From NCBI GenBank assembly GCA_020002185.1, contig CM034531.1, forward strand, positions 45,398,574 through 45,462,573: a stretch of DNA of 64,000 nucleotides, given 5' to 3'. Of this stretch, positions 1 through 10,796 are shown piece after piece (within the stretch, counting starts at the first letter, position 1; every line of letters begins with the position of its first letter). Both the position numbers and the translations under genes were made by a program. Origin of the DNA: Paraescarpia echinospica. Its lineage: Eukaryota > Annelida > Polychaeta > Sabellida > Siboglinidae. The notes beneath the pieces are model-generated. The model did no database searches, was not told the origin of the DNA, and saw nothing but the letters and a program-made list of their open reading frames with translations.

Positions 1-535
1 ACAGTGCTCCGTGAAAACATAGTGCGCCGTGGAGAGACAGTGTTCTGTGAAGACACAGTGTTTCATGAAAACACAGTGCTCCGTGAAAACACAGTGCTCG
101 GTGAAAATACTGTGCTCCGTGAAAACACAGTGCTCCGTGAAAACACAGTGCTCCATGAAAACACAGTGCTCCGTGAAAACACAGTGCTCCGTGAAAATAC
201 TGTGCTCCGTGAAAACACAGTGCTCCGTGAATACACAGTACTCCGTGAAAACACAGTGCTCCGTGAAAACACAGTGCTCCGTGAAAACACAGTGCTCCGT
301 GAAAACACAGTGCTCCGTGAAAATACTGTGCTCCGTGAAAACACAGTGCTCCGTGAATACACAGTGCTCCGTAAAAACACAGTGCTCCGTGAAAACACAG
401 TGCTCCGTGAAAATACTGTGCTCCGTGAAAACACAGTGCTCCGTGAATACACAGTGCTCCGTGAAAACACAGTGCTCCATGAAACAAAGTGCTCCGTGAT
501 GACAGAGTTGTCCGTGAAGACAGTGCAATCCGTGT
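1..535. repeat. 18-bp minisatellite (about 29 units)
   Basis: Tandem array of an 18-bp unit, consensus GTGCTCCGTGAAAACACA, that starts at or before the window edge. Because 18 is a multiple of three, several frames on both strands stay open and give repeats such as LRENTV. There is no signal peptide, splice site or non-repetitive coding flank, so I read it as a minisatellite and not a protein. Two variant units (one with AAAATACT, one with GAATACAC) recur in a fixed relative order, and the last two or three units are degenerate. Confidence 0.9.
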
Positions 536-2004
536 GACATTACAGAGTTACATTAAATTACGCTCCTAATGCTCTGACAAGACACACGTGTTTCTAAAAC
601 GTAATCACCTAAAACGACATCAAAAAAACCTTTCCTACCAAAATCAGCTTAAAACCCACTCGTTATTGAAAACTGCAAGTGGTGCTGCTCATTGCCCATT
701 AGGCCCTACGGTAGACATGAGCTGCGGAAACGACATCTTACTATAGCCAGTCTGGCTTCCGGTGATGTGAATGCGTGTATTACGTCGCATTAACGGCCTG
801 ACCCGGCGGAGACTTCGGCCGATACATTGTCTTTGTCTAACACCCTCAAGAGAATGCCCGTAGGCATCTTTCTGCAATGGGCGTGGGCGGGAAACTGGAC
901 TGCAGGATGCCTATATATATTTATAATAGTTGGTGAGCGAACGTGTACGCATATCATACTAGAGAATGCGCTACAGAAACCCACGCACGCACACACACAT
1001 ATATATACACACACACATACACACACACGTCCCCAACTGATTTGTGCGCGGTTTACGTAGCTCGGAACAATCGCAGAAAATACGCATAACTTTGTGAGCA
1101 ATCTACTTACGTCGGTCTAACGTCTGGTACGAATCCAAAAATACTTACATGGACACATGGAAAGCGATTTGCCTTGCCACGATGAGTATGCTAAACAGCC
1201 ATTTACGTTCAATCGTGACAATATGAACAATGCAATGTGCAGTGTGACGAGACGTGACATTGCCATCTAAACACTACCCACCACGCTGTCCTGTTCTCGT
1301 ATCTACAATAGTTCCAATGTGTATTCGGGGAATTTACCCGGCTTTGGCGATCCATGTACCCTGTTATCGAGAACGGAGAAGGGAAGGTTTTTATCTACAC
1401 CCGTGATTCGCGACGCAACACGCCGTTTTCCGCCTTTCGCGTGGCTTTACGTTACAAATTGTGCTGTATTGCGTCTATAAAGTTCCACAAACAGTTCAGC
1501 GTATCGATGATGATTACGCGGCAGGTTCGCTATACCGTCGACGCCGTGTCGTAATCCCGAAAAGCGAATCTGTCTTTCTTTGGCTTGTATGATAGGTTTC
1601 TGATCTTTTCCAGTTCGGTTTATAGCCACACATTTTGTATTTTGTAAATATTGGTTGATTAGGTCCAAATAGCGCTCCGGTTTGCATCAACTTGCGTTGT
1701 TATATCACTCTTTCCACGCGCGTTGTACGCCTTAACAACCCACGGCCGCAATGACCCACACTGACACAAACCGGATCGCTATTTGGGCCTAAAAGCTGGC
1801 ATAGAACGCAATATTTTATTATTATTTCATAACATTACATGCCTGACACTATGTTTGATGATGGAAAGGACACATTGAGGTTTTAAAAGTATACAAACAT
1901 TTAGATATAGTTATATATAACGGTGGCATCGACGTGGGCTTGGTTTCTATATAACGTATTTAAAAAGATTCCCATCAAAGCTACAGGCTCCATATGGAAC
2001 GTGG
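536..2004. other. intergenic, no gene recognised
   Basis: No supportable gene. It contains a short AC microsatellite (about 984-1032). An open minus-strand stretch at 1447-1668 (73 codons) has no recognisable motif or splice context, and I do not call it a gene. Confidence 0.6.
984..1032. repeat. (AC)n/(AT) microsatellite
   Basis: Alternating AC with a few AT steps. Confidence 0.85.
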
Positions 2005-2037
2005 TCTTGGAAGCTTTAGGCTTATCGAGAGTCCAAC
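2005..2037 (-). mobile_element. tiny remnant of a CR1-like 3' UTR
   Basis: GGCTTATCGAGAGTCCAAC matches exactly the reverse complement of the 3' UTR of the CR1-like copies elsewhere in this window (for example around 27187-27210). The preceding bases also match imperfectly. It directly abuts the palindrome that follows. Confidence 0.6.
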
Positions 2038-2117
2038 GATTTTCACCTCCGTATAACCCGCCCCTATCAGATATTGATCAATGTCTGATAGGGGCGGGTT
2101 ATACGGAGATGAAAATC
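2038..2117. repeat. 80-bp loopless near-perfect palindrome
   Basis: The centre lies between 2077 and 2078 within ATTGATCAAT. Of 40 base pairs, 38 are complementary; the exceptions are 2072/2083 and 2046/2109. Each arm contains a GC-rich core, CCCGCCCCTATCAG. The sequence could extrude as a cruciform or be a foldback element remnant. Confidence 0.9.
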
Positions 2118-2679
2118 CATTGTGAACTACTTAAACATTATTCTAAATATTTATTTTGATAGTTATTAATAATTTTATTACGAGACCAACTTATGATCAC
2201 TTGAGAAACCAACCCTCTTGTGCTTTGAACTATAGCAAGATTAACCGTGGCGATTCCTGGATGCATGGATTTCATTTCTACCACAGGGGTATGAGAATGA
2301 ATATCCTCATAGCATTGTCTACAGATAGCAGTGTCTCTAAAGTCAGAGGTACTTAGGCCTACATTGTATGTTAACTGACCACTGCTTTTTTAAACAATTA
2401 ACACAGATGGACCATAACTTATGTCTATGATTTAATAGTGTTTCACGTTCTCTTGTGTCCATAGTGGTCCGCGACTCCGCGACGCGCTGTCACTTGGACA
2501 GGGCATGTTGTGTTTGGGGTCATAGTCCCTGCTATCAGCACACCCTGGTATTGATACAAATTCCACACGCTGAGTAGCGACACTTACAATAAACGTTTTA
2601 CAAAACTTAGTGAAACCAAATCACCAGAAACCAATAATAACAGCGTACGTGTTGTATGAGTTATAGTGATCGCATAAGT
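2118..2679. other. intergenic, nothing recognised
   Basis: AT-rich DNA without a supported gene, RNA or repeat. Confidence 0.5.
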
Positions 2680-2920
2680 GGGTCGAGGTGGTCGAGGGAT
2701 AAGAGTGCTGGACTGTCGTTCGGATGAACCACGGTTCGAATCCTGGTGCCGCCCGGGCGGTGGTTCAGTACTGGTTTGGCCGCCGCATCGAAACTTGGGT
2801 AATTTCGTTCACCTTACGTTTCCTGTGTCTTTCGGAAGAGACGCTAGGGCCTATAAGCTGCTGGAAAAAACCTGACTCACTGAGCGAAGGTCTCAATCTA
2901 AAAAACTATCATCAACAAAA
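2680..2920 (+). mobile_element. tRNA-derived SINE
   Basis: 2680-2754 resembles a tRNA head. GGTGGTCGAGGGATAAGAG fits an A box of the tRNA-Ser/Leu kind, and GGTTCGAATCC at 2733-2743 is a perfect B box. The acceptor stem closes only partly, so this is not a functional tRNA gene. The body contains TTTCGGAAGAGACG, which resembles the conserved central segment of widespread invertebrate SINEs, and it ends in an A-rich ATCATC tail. RNA polymerase III transcription would be expected from the A and B boxes. Confidence 0.75.
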
Positions 2921-3805
2921 TTAACTCGGTCGTATAATGGAAGAATAAGAGATGTTTGCGTACACGGCAGTGTGTTACTTCTGAGCATGCCGCCTGCAAT
3001 ATGTTCATAGGAGTGCTGACAGCGGCCACACCTACCTGGATCCTGCCGTACGCGAATAGACCTCCCTTCGGAATGGAGACGAATGGTGCCACGGTCGCGT
3101 GTCCCTATGAGAGGATGTCACGGCGACGCCCGTTAAATGGGCGGCGACCAGGGCGCGACGTCGGCACGTGACATTGCTACGACCAGGCGCTCATTAGGGG
3201 TCATGTTCTAGTTAGACTTTCTGTTCATTGCACACGAAGAAAAGTGCAGTGTATTTTTGAGAAATGATTTTTGTCAAAATTCACATGCTGTGACATAAGT
3301 GCATTTGAGTAGGGAGATTTTCATGTGTAATTGTAGAAGGTGTTGACTGTAAAATGGTGGATTTCTAAATTATTTGAATAAGCGGAAGGATATTTGGCAG
3401 CAATTTGCCTGTGTGACCTGTTTGTGGAGTAATTCTTGCCGGCATTTGTAAATATTGACGGGTGTCACACATACAGGCATTTTACGAGAGCTGGAAGTAT
3501 GCAATTTTTTTTTTAATCCATCAGCCTGTCAATGAGATGATGATAACAGCAGATGAGAAGTTTAAGACATTTTATAGGTCACGTTTTCTTATAATCAGAC
3601 AAAACGTTAACATGGTCGCCTATGGGAAAACCAACAGTGTGCTGACCCCGTTATCTCACATGGTCCGCTAGCTTATACGACGTGGGATAGAGGGGGTGAG
3701 TAGCGGACGTGCAAGAGGGGACGCGGCGAGTTGGAAGTTTATAATAGGATGGTCAGTGACATATTTAGGGGAAGAAATTGGGTCACGCCCTTATATTGTA
3801 CATCA
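2921..3805. other. intergenic, nothing recognised
   Basis: No gene or repeat that I can support. Confidence 0.5.
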
Positions 3806-4055
3806 TATATTTTTAAAGAATATTCTATAGGATTTTTGCGAACAGTCTTGTATAGATTTTGCTATGGAATTTTGTATAGAAAATTATTGTATAGAATATT
3901 ATGTATGATTTTGCGTTTTCCATAGAATATTCTATAGAAAATATCGTAGAGAATTGTTTATAGAAAATATTCTATAGAGTATTCTATAGGATGTTTGCGT
4001 TTTCTGTAAAATATTCTATAGAACATATTCTGTAAGAAATATCGTATAGGAACGT
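3806..4055. repeat. degenerate AT-rich repeat of TATAGAATATTC-type units
   Basis: The motifs AGAATATTCTATAG and TATAGAAAAT recur irregularly. Many are self-complementary, and TTTGCGTTTTC appears twice. It is probably a decayed AT-rich satellite. Confidence 0.6.
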
Positions 4056-4066
4056 GAGCGTGCGAG

Positions 4067-4111
4067 CTGTTTTACCTGTCACCCAACGGTGTTGGGTGAC
4101 AGGTAAAACAG
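4067..4111. repeat. perfect inverted repeat, 21-bp arms, 3-base loop
   Basis: 4067-4087 is exactly complementary to 4091-4111, with loop GGT at 4088-4090. The arm is CTGTTTTACCTGTCACCCAAC. There is no poly-T or gene in front of it, so it is not a transcription terminator; it is a possible foldback element scar. Confidence 0.93.
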
Positions 4112-5297
4112 GTTGAGACAGAAGAATGTAGAGCAAGGTCTTTACGATGGAGAAACAGTTTAAATATCTATCAAATAATTTACTTCCTATACTGAGGCAA
4201 TTTTCAGTTAAGCGTATGATGTGACGAAGGGCTGGATTTAATAACAATTGGAAGTTACCAGTCAAGGGCTTCTCTCATAGTCATTCCATCACACCCTACA
4301 ACAGGACTATTTTTCCTGAAAACACTTCGTGTTTCCGTTGCTGTTATATGAATTGTGTATTGTACAATTACCAAATTAATGCTGGATGCATACCGGAGTT
4401 CCTGCTGTAGGGTTTATTGACGTAAAGTTGCAGGGCTTGTTGAGGTGCAACCGGTTGCTGAATCTGATCTGGTAAATAAATGATAATTTACTGATGATAT
4501 ATTTTAATTACATTTGAAAAGAAACGTCGTTGTCAAGGAAACCTTATTCCAGGAGACGCCAATCACGAGGAAATGTGAACAAATAAAGCATCTTTATCAT
4601 ATTTCATCCACTGTGAATGTATGTGTCTTGTTATGTTTCACATCAATGTTCATAGTCCATGTTGCCTACGTACTGCGGCTGGTATAGTTAAATGGTATAT
4701 TGAACAATCAGACTGGGGAATTGTCTGAAGAGGATTCCAACATTAGTGTGCATACATTTGTTCGCGGGGTAAGTAGATTAAGGTAAATGTAACGATTTGT
4801 TTATACAATCTAGCGGAAAGTACAGAAAGTCATATGTAGAAAACGTGATGTTCTATTAAAAAAAAAAATATTTTGATACATTCGATCATACACGGACAAT
4901 TAAAAAATATAACAGATTTCTAACAGTGCCTACATGTCGGTAAACAGCATTGAAAATGTACTGTATTTATATGAGGCATTTCATTGTAGTGGACCTTACT
5001 GAGAACAAATGTTTGCCTACGTCGGGCAACATCATAACATTGTGCGTCAACTTCGACAGCTCTTCTTGGACAGAGATTTCAAGGAAACCTGTAGCAAACT
5101 TAGGTTCAGAAACGCAAATGTATCTAGTATATGTCCCCAAAACATGAATTCGATCGTGACACATTTTGATGACCTTAACTTCAGACCCAATTGCGCCCCA
5201 ATTTTTTAGAATCGACCATATATACATAGTGACATAAATACATCAATGTAAACATATTTAAATTTATTTATTTATATTTGACTGTATACAAATGTGC
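4112..5297. other. intergenic, nothing recognised
   Basis: No supportable gene. Open stretches around 4950-5227 lie on both strands and have no recognisable motifs. Confidence 0.5.
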
Positions 5298-5394
5298 CAT
5301 ATGAGGATATATATATATTATATATATGAGATATTTATATATATATATATTATATATACATATATATATATACATATATAATATATATATATAT

Positions 5395-5433
<39 letters not shown>

Positions 5434-5495
5434 TACATATATGTATATATATATATATATATATTATGTATGAATATATATATATATATAAAATA
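5298..5495. repeat. (AT)n microsatellite region
   Basis: About 200 bases of almost uninterrupted TA/AT steps. The apparent Tyr/Ile proteins on both strands are artefacts of this composition. Confidence 0.95.
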
Positions 5496-5502
5496 CGTAA
5501 GT

Positions 5503-5675
5503 AAAACCTCACCACTATTAAGGTCACCCTCGGGACTGGGCAAAATGGCCTGAATAACGAGATGTCCGTATTAGCGGGACTAATAATTATTTCTTACACT
5601 TTACTTTTACAGAAATAATTTGGGACTGTCTTAGGGTGACCTTAATTACTGCGAGGTGGCTGTATTACCGAGTGT
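5503..5675 (+). repeat. dispersed repeat family 2, copy 1 (MITE-like)
   Basis: Homologous, in inverted orientation, to 61171-61344. Shared blocks include ACTATTAAGGTCACC, CAGAAATAATTTG and GCGAGGTGGCTGTATT. The class is unknown; the length and dispersed occurrence suggest a small non-autonomous element. Confidence 0.7.
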
Positions 5676-6217
5676 GTGTTGGCGTCTTCATAAGTCTAGA
5701 CGTTAACAAGTGGAGTAATCATATTGACGGGATGTAAACTCTTCGTGATAGCTTTTCTGTGCCACAAACGGAGGAGGATTTATTGTATGTAAATTTAGAA
5801 AGGTCACTTCCGTTATTGTCACAGGTGTATCAAATAGATCGTCGATTAACACAAACTGATCAACATCATTAACATCCCCTCTTCTTTGATAATAGAAGAG
5901 TGCGACGAATATAATATCAAGTTCATGTAATTAATAATATAAAGACTATTGTCATTAGAGTCCAAGAATCCAAGAGTTCTTCGCACGTTTCAGCAATATT
6001 ATAGTCCAAATGTTCGTCGCACGTTTCAGCAACAATTAAACGTCTTTAAAATAATTAATTAATTTAAAATAAAATATTGACTATAGAATTCTTCAAATTC
6101 ACTTGAGATTAAGCCGGAAATACGTCACAATGTTGGTAATAAACTGTCACTTTCTTGGTTAATTTAAATACTGAAATTAACAATATCTCTGTGTTTGTAA
6201 TGTCACTTCTTTCACAG
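5676..6217. other. intergenic, nothing recognised
   Basis: AT-rich. TCGCACGTTTCAGCAA occurs twice at about 5978 and 6017. No gene. Confidence 0.5.
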
Positions 6218-7459
6218 TCATTTCTTCGAGAGTTCGTAATCGGAGAGATAGGCTGGTGGCTTCGAGACACAAGTTGATTTTCGCACTGGCACGTTTGGGT
6301 TTTTGTTCACGGCTTCACGTTGGACAGGACTCGGCAGACTTCTCGCTGGTTGAGGCGTCTCCGGTGGCGTTGGAGCGCGGTCTTGTTCGTCGGGTTGATA
6401 CAAGTCAGATGGCTCTGGTATCTGAACGACGGGTGGATCATTACACTTCCTCAGGTGCACACAGGTTGCGCCTGTAAGTGCCGGTGGGGGTGTCCACCTC
6501 GTACAACCTTTCATCCAGTCTTGTCACAACGGTTCCTCTGTGCCACGTATTCTGTCCTATGTTCCAATCGAACGGAGTCTACTTCCTCCAACACTGGTAG
6601 GTATCTAGCGCCTATGTTGCATTGGTAGGCCTACATCGCTTGGCTGTGCTTCAATTTCAGCTTGTCGTATTCGTGATGATTTTCTCCTTTCGGTCTAAGG
6701 AGAATTTCAGTCGTTGGTACCATTGTCTTCGTGCGTCTGTTTAGCATGCACTGTGCTGGGCTACTGCCTGCTCCTTGTGTTGGTGTATTGCAAATTTCTA
6801 GCATCGCCATGAATGGGTCAGTTTGACTTTTCTTGCACTTCTCCATCGTGTGCTTGGCAGCTTTTACACCCGACCCTGCTTTGCCGTTCGCATTTGCATG
6901 TCCAGGTGAACTTGTGCAGTGTTCGATCTCCCATTCGGCGGTGAATTCCCGGAACTTATCGAACGAAGTGTGATTTCAGAGCACGAATCACAGCAGTAGA
7001 CGTTGTGTTGTAGAATCGATCAACTTCCCACTAGCTACTGAAGTAGTCGATGGTGAGCAAGTACTCTTTGTTGTCCCAGGTGAACAGATAAGTTCCAACC
7101 TTTTCCCAAAGACGTGTTGCTTCGTTTGGCATGAAGGTCTCTTTAGGTAGCGATTTAGCTAGGCTCTGGCAGGCTTCACAATCATCAGCAATTTGTTTTA
7201 TGTCGGCTGACATCCCTTGCCAGATTATACACACTCGTGCATGTCGTGCCATGCTGCCAGCTCCCGGGTGTGACAGGTGTAGGCGTTGCTTGATTTCCTT
7301 GCGCATGCCTTGTGGTACGATCACGCGTTCCCCTTTGAAAATCAGTCCATCGTGTACCGCTAGTTCGTCCCTCATGGTGAAGTAGGAGGAGATTTGTGCA
7401 TTCACATCTGACTTGCTTTTTGGCCAACCATTCAGTATCGTCTCTTTAAGTGCTTGCAT
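6218..7459 (-). pseudogene. Gypsy integrase (zinc domain, core, C-terminal tail)
   Basis: 7031-7459 encodes the H2C2 zinc-binding domain (HLSHPGAGSMARHARVCIIW, then CEACQ) and the start of the DDE core (LTIDYFSS). About 6840-6985 holds the later core, with SSPGHANANGKAGSGVKAAK. In active relatives this place reads KAES, where E is the catalytic glutamate; here it is G. 6631-6846 continues with DPFMAMLEICNTP and SSPAQCMLNRR. 6218-6514 gives a proline-rich tail ending in SKPPAYLSDYE. Frames change several times. It is a non-functional remnant. Confidence 0.85.
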
Positions 7460-7481
7460 CGTGTCATCTACATCAGTTGTT

Positions 7482-8280
7482 TCACAGAGTTTCTTCAGTG
7501 TTATTTACAGCGTTAATTTGAGAGAACTGTCCTTGTCTGTCATTGCTCTCAGTGAGATATACTCGAGATAAAGCATCAGCAATGTATATCTCTTTGCCTC
7601 GTCTGTAGATGACTTCGATGTCATACTGTAGTAATCGAATCCCTTGAATTCTGTTCGGTGCTTTGTGCAAGGGCTTCTTGACGATTGTCTCAAGCAGCTT
7701 GTGGTCGGTGCATACCACTGTTTCACGACCAAAGGTGTATTGGTGGAAACGTTCGAGAGAGACGACTGTGGCCAAACACTCCTTTTCTATTTGTGCATAG
7801 CCTACTTCAGTGTCTTAGAGCGCTCGGCTGGCATACGCTAGAGGTTTGCCGTCCTGCATCAGTGCTGCACCAAGGCCGGTGCTTGATGCATCACACTGGA
7901 TGGTCAGTTTCTTGGATGGATCATAATATGCCAACAGAGTTGCCGTGGTGACGAGTTTCTTCAGTTGGCTCATTGCGGTCTCTTATTCTTCTCCCCATTC
8001 CCAGTCGCAGTCCTGGCGAGTTAATCATCGTATTGGCTCCATGATTGTGGAGAGTCTTGGGAGATAGGTGATCATGCCTTGCAGACGGCGCACTGCTTCT
8101 ACGTTCGTGGGGTTTGGCATACGCAGAATAGCTTCCACCTTCTTCACATCAGGTTTCAGTCCTTTGTTGGTCACAACATGGCTTAGGAAGCTTAGGTGTG
8201 AGGTTTTAAACAGGCTCTTGTCCTTGTTGAGTTTCAAGCTTTTTACCCAGGTCTTTTTCTATTGCTGACATCGAAAAGTG
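7482..8280 (-). pseudogene. Gypsy reverse transcriptase end and RNase H
   Basis: 8025-8237 encodes the RT C-terminal segment (KLNKDKS, HVVTNKGLKPD, RRLQGMITYL). The next part holds the RNase H start with the catalytic-type CDAS, then GLGAALMQDGKPLAYASRAL followed by a stop codon. 7482-7775 continues with CTDHKLLE, LQYDIEVIYRRGKE and IADALSR, typical of Gypsy RNase H. A frame change near 8225-8240 and the stop break the polyprotein. The upstream RT with its YADD motif is absent from the window. Confidence 0.85.
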
Positions 8281-9266
8281 CCGAACCTGACAAAACAGGT
8301 TTTTTTTATTTAGGTTTGAGAACACTACCGTAGAATGTTGAAAGAGAGATCTGTTTTCGAGTCTTAAGGACAAGAGTCGCCAGCGTTGTCCCGACCAGGG
8401 TGTTTCCGTGACAGCAGACATGCCGTAAATATGCCGATAGATAAGCTTTACACCCAGATTCACTTGGCCTATGTCAGTTTGACGTAAACTGACGTAAGCT
8501 GTTTACAATTGCAGTGTCAAAGGGGGATGTATGTGTATGTACCTGGTTAGCTCCCCGCCCGTACTGGGCTGACAGGGCCAGACAACTCAGTGCGCTATTA
8601 CTCTAATCATCATCACCATCATCACCTTCATCACAGTCTTCTTCGCGAAATCAAAACACCACTTCATCCATTCACGGAAAGTTTCTTGATGTGTCCACCC
8701 AAGTTACTACGGATGTACGTTTGAGGAACAGATCACAAGACAGTACTTGCTTACCGTGAAACGACGCAATTACAATTACAAACGAGACAACCTTTAGGAA
8801 AGGGCTTATTTTGCGAAAGAGGGACACTTACTTTATCATATATTTGGTTGTTGCATGAAAGAAAGATCTATGTTTACATGTTCTAAATATTTATACTGTT
8901 GAATTTAAGTGATTCTTCCATCGGACATCTGTCCTCCATGTCGCCAGGTTGTACCCACGTCCCTGTCTCCACGTGTTCTGGTTCATATTACAACAATGCG
9001 CTTATCCTCTTTTGTAATGATTGGATGTCTGAAACGTGTGCTGACGTATACAGTTATATAAAGACAGTTTTCTTGAAGGAATTGCTCCGATTGTTCTGGT
9101 AAACAGTCAAGAATACATTTACATCAACGATAATGCTCGCTTTTTAAAGTCAGTCCGCTATATTCCACAAATTTAAAGTTTCAATATTGTTGGGGTTATT
9201 TGATTTGGTCGTCCAATGATTCCTATGTATGTCTGGGAGGGTGAAATCTCCAGTAGTCTAGCGTAA
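8281..9266. other. intergenic, nothing recognised
   Basis: Contains a short ATC-rich stretch near 8605-8635. No gene supported. Confidence 0.5.
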
Positions 9267-10796
9267 CCACCCAAACTACTAGTGGAAATTGTAGAACAAA
9301 TTAGCATACCGCTTGCAACAGTTTTCAATTTGTCATTAGAAGAGGGAGTGGTTCCTTTAGAATGGAAAGAAGCAAACATTATACCGTTATTTAAAAAAGG
9401 TTCGAGAAACAAGTCAAATAATTATAGACCAGTTAGTTTAACATCGGTGATTTGTAAATTATTAGAAAGACTAATTAAAGATCACATGGTGGATTTTCTT
9501 GTTAAACATAACTTGATAAACCCATCTCAACATGGGTTTCTAAAAGCGAGGTCATGCTTAACAAATATGTTATGTTTTTTGGAAGATATCACTAAGTGGG
9601 TAGATGATGGATCACCAGTAGATATCATCTACTTAGATTTTCAAAAAGCTTTCGACAAAGTGCCACATCAGAGATTACTGCTGAAACTAAAAGCCCATGG
9701 CATAGGAAATGGTATAATTAACTGGATAGAAAAATGGCTGATTGACAGAAGACAACGGGTAGTTGTTGATGGGGAGGCTTCAAACTGGAAATAAGTTTTG
9801 AGTGGGGTTCCACAGGGATCAGTACTGGGACTTATATTATTCTTAATATATATCAACGATTTGGACGATGATATAGCTAGCAAGGTGTTGACATTTGCAG
9901 ATGATACAAAAGTGTTTAGAAGGATTAAAAGTGATGGGGATAGACAGCATTTACAAGATGATCTAGACAGGTTGATCAAATGGTCTGAAAAGTGGCAAAT
10001 GTTGTTCAATTTTGGGAAATGTAAATGCCTTCACACAGGACATGGGAACGAATATGTAGAATATACAATGGGGGGAACTGTACTAGGTACTACTGCAAAA
10101 GAAAAAGACTTAGGGCTGACAATTACTGCTGACATGAAGGTTTCAGAGCAGTGTGGAATTGCAGCTTCAAAGGGAAATCAAATCCTTGGATTGATTAGGC
10201 GAAATATAGCATATAAAGAAAAATAACTAATAATACCGCTGTACAAAACAATAGTTAGGCCTCATTTAGAATATTGTATACAAGCGTGGAGGCCATACCG
10301 CAAGAAGGACATAGATATGCTAGAAAGAGTACAGAGGAGAGCGACTAAAATGATACCAAAACTGAGGGATCTTAGTTATGAAAAACGCCTAAAAGAATGT
10401 GGTTTAACAACACTAGAGACCAGGAGATTGAGAGGAGATCAGATAGAAGTGTTTAAAATATTGAATGGTTATGAAAATATTGATAGAAATATGTTTTTTT
10501 CAGTTAAGAAAGATAGAAAGACTAGAGGACATGAAGTTACATTAGTAAAGGAGCAGTGTAAATTAGACGTGAGAAAGTTCTCATTTTCACAAAGGACTGT
10601 GAATGAATGGAACAGATTATCTGATGATTGTGTGGGTGCTAGTAGTGTGAATATGTTTAAAAATAAAATCGACACATACCTCAGAAGGGCTGGATATATG
10701 TAGATAAAAGGGTTGGACTCTCGATAAGCCAAAGGGCTTCCTTGTCCACCTGCCATCTAGAGTTAATTCTCTGGATGGCAATCTTGTTAAATCTTG
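9267..10796 (+). mobile_element. CR1-like LINE copy A, 5'-truncated
   Basis: Starts inside the reverse transcriptase of ORF2 and runs to the family 3' end. 9282-9794 and 9798-10226 encode RT (YRPVSL, YLDFQKAFDKVPH, SGVPQGSVLG, FADDTKVF) and 10317-10703 the C-terminal region. Two in-frame stops interrupt it, after SNWK (9792-9794) and after KEK (near 10224). The 3' UTR ends in a hairpin (10751-10780) and a CTTGTTAAAT-type tail. Compared with copy D it lacks ORF1 and the endonuclease. Confidence 0.92.

Larger units (their letters stand above)
6218..8280 (-). mobile_element. decayed Ty3/Gypsy LTR retrotransposon, pol 3' part
   Basis: Read on the minus strand, the order is the end of reverse transcriptase, RNase H, integrase zinc domain, integrase core and a proline-rich C-terminal tail, which is the Ty3/Gypsy order. 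Gag, protease, the RT catalytic centre and both LTRs are not seen, so the copy is truncated beyond 8280. Frameshifts and stops interrupt it (for example a stop after ASRAL near 7818). It is clearly dead. Confidence 0.85.

Noticed and set aside
4..537. Long repetitive LRENTV-type protein and its counterparts on the other strand
   Set aside because: 18-bp minisatellite; open in several frames on both strands because the unit is a multiple of three.
1447..1668. 73-codon minus-strand open frame
   Set aside because: No motif, no splice or promoter support; reported only as unassigned.
2680..2754. A functional tRNA gene
   Set aside because: The B box is perfect, but the acceptor stem pairs only partly and the sequence continues into a SINE body with an A-rich tail.
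5268..5553. Tyr/Ile-rich open frames on both strands
   Set aside because: Produced by the AT microsatellite.
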